NCBI RefSeq assembly: GCF_023061185.1
Contig: NZ_JAKGAK010000005.1
Location: 62,001 to 126,000, forward strand
Reading direction: 5' to 3'
Length of the DNA: 64,000 nucleotides
Source of the DNA: Chromohalobacter beijerinckii
GTDB taxonomy: Bacteria > Pseudomonadota > Gammaproteobacteria > Pseudomonadales > Halomonadaceae
The position numbers and the translations under genes are program-made. Shown here in pieces: positions 63,918 to 64,000 of this stretch (positions within the stretch are counted from its first letter, which is position 1; every line of letters begins with the position of its first letter). The notes under the pieces were generated by a model, which made no database searches, was not told where the DNA came from, and worked only from the letters and a program-made list of their open reading frames with translations.

Positions 63918-64000
63918 TCAGGCAAGCCTCTCGTATTCTAGCCATCCAGTAGTAAGGGGTAGCATTCTAGCTAGTAGCAACAGGCACCGGCTTACAGGCT

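Overview
The window is high-GC gammaproteobacterial chromosome, almost certainly from Halomonadaceae (Halomonas/Chromohalobacter type). The evidence is an acidic general porin, mqo, a Pseudomonas-like nrdR-ribD-ribBA-ribH-nusB-thiL-pgpA order, ptsP-rppH-HAD, and genes for both making and breaking glucosylglycerate, a compatible solute. I infer the genus from gene content; no 16S gene is present.

Layout. 0-7 kb: a DUF1249-like fragment, nudF, a TPR lipoprotein-like gene, greB, the RNA methyltransferase pair cmoM-rsmC, a large LOV-PAS-PAS-GGDEF-EAL protein and tRNA-Arg(CCT). 7-9 kb: a small secreted protein and a complete IS5-family element. 9-20.6 kb: porin, ProQ-domain protein, lgt-thyA-folA, a receiver-containing membrane protein without a kinase core, a TANGO2-like protein, ptsP-rppH and a HAD phosphatase. 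20.8-28.3 kb: mqo and the riboflavin/nusB/thiL/pgpA cluster, which lacks a riboflavin synthase gene. 28.4-35.8 kb: a YeaQ-like protein, glucosylglycerate phosphorylase, a fluoride riboswitch with crcB-DUF190, a DsrE-like gene, and dsbD-tlpA-dsbG.

35.8-42.9 kb: seven co-directional genes forming a sulfide/persulfide operon (MBL persulfide dioxygenase-like, SQR, SulP, two YeeE/YedE halves, and an OmpR-type regulator with its kinase). 43.3-47.7 kb: a polar amino acid ABC transporter and glucosylglycerate synthesis (gpgS plus phosphatase). 48-52.2 kb: dgoKAD and dgoR for D-galactonate, with a tandem REP array inside the operon. 52.2-58 kb: a Cache-PAS-GGDEF cyclase and rmlBACD. 58.3-61.7 kb: a secreted protein with NPDVA repeats, an OGFr-domain protein and a SapC-family protein. 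62.1-63.9 kb: an AT-flanked AbiE-like toxin-antitoxin remnant and an unknown gene.

Several small non-coding elements stand out: two ISL3-like MITEs with 8-bp target duplications, a MITE related to the resident IS5 copy, two copies of a palindromic repeat, two REP arrays (one with a 108-bp period), and the fluoride riboswitch. Two of the elements sit exactly on TAG stop codons of host genes.
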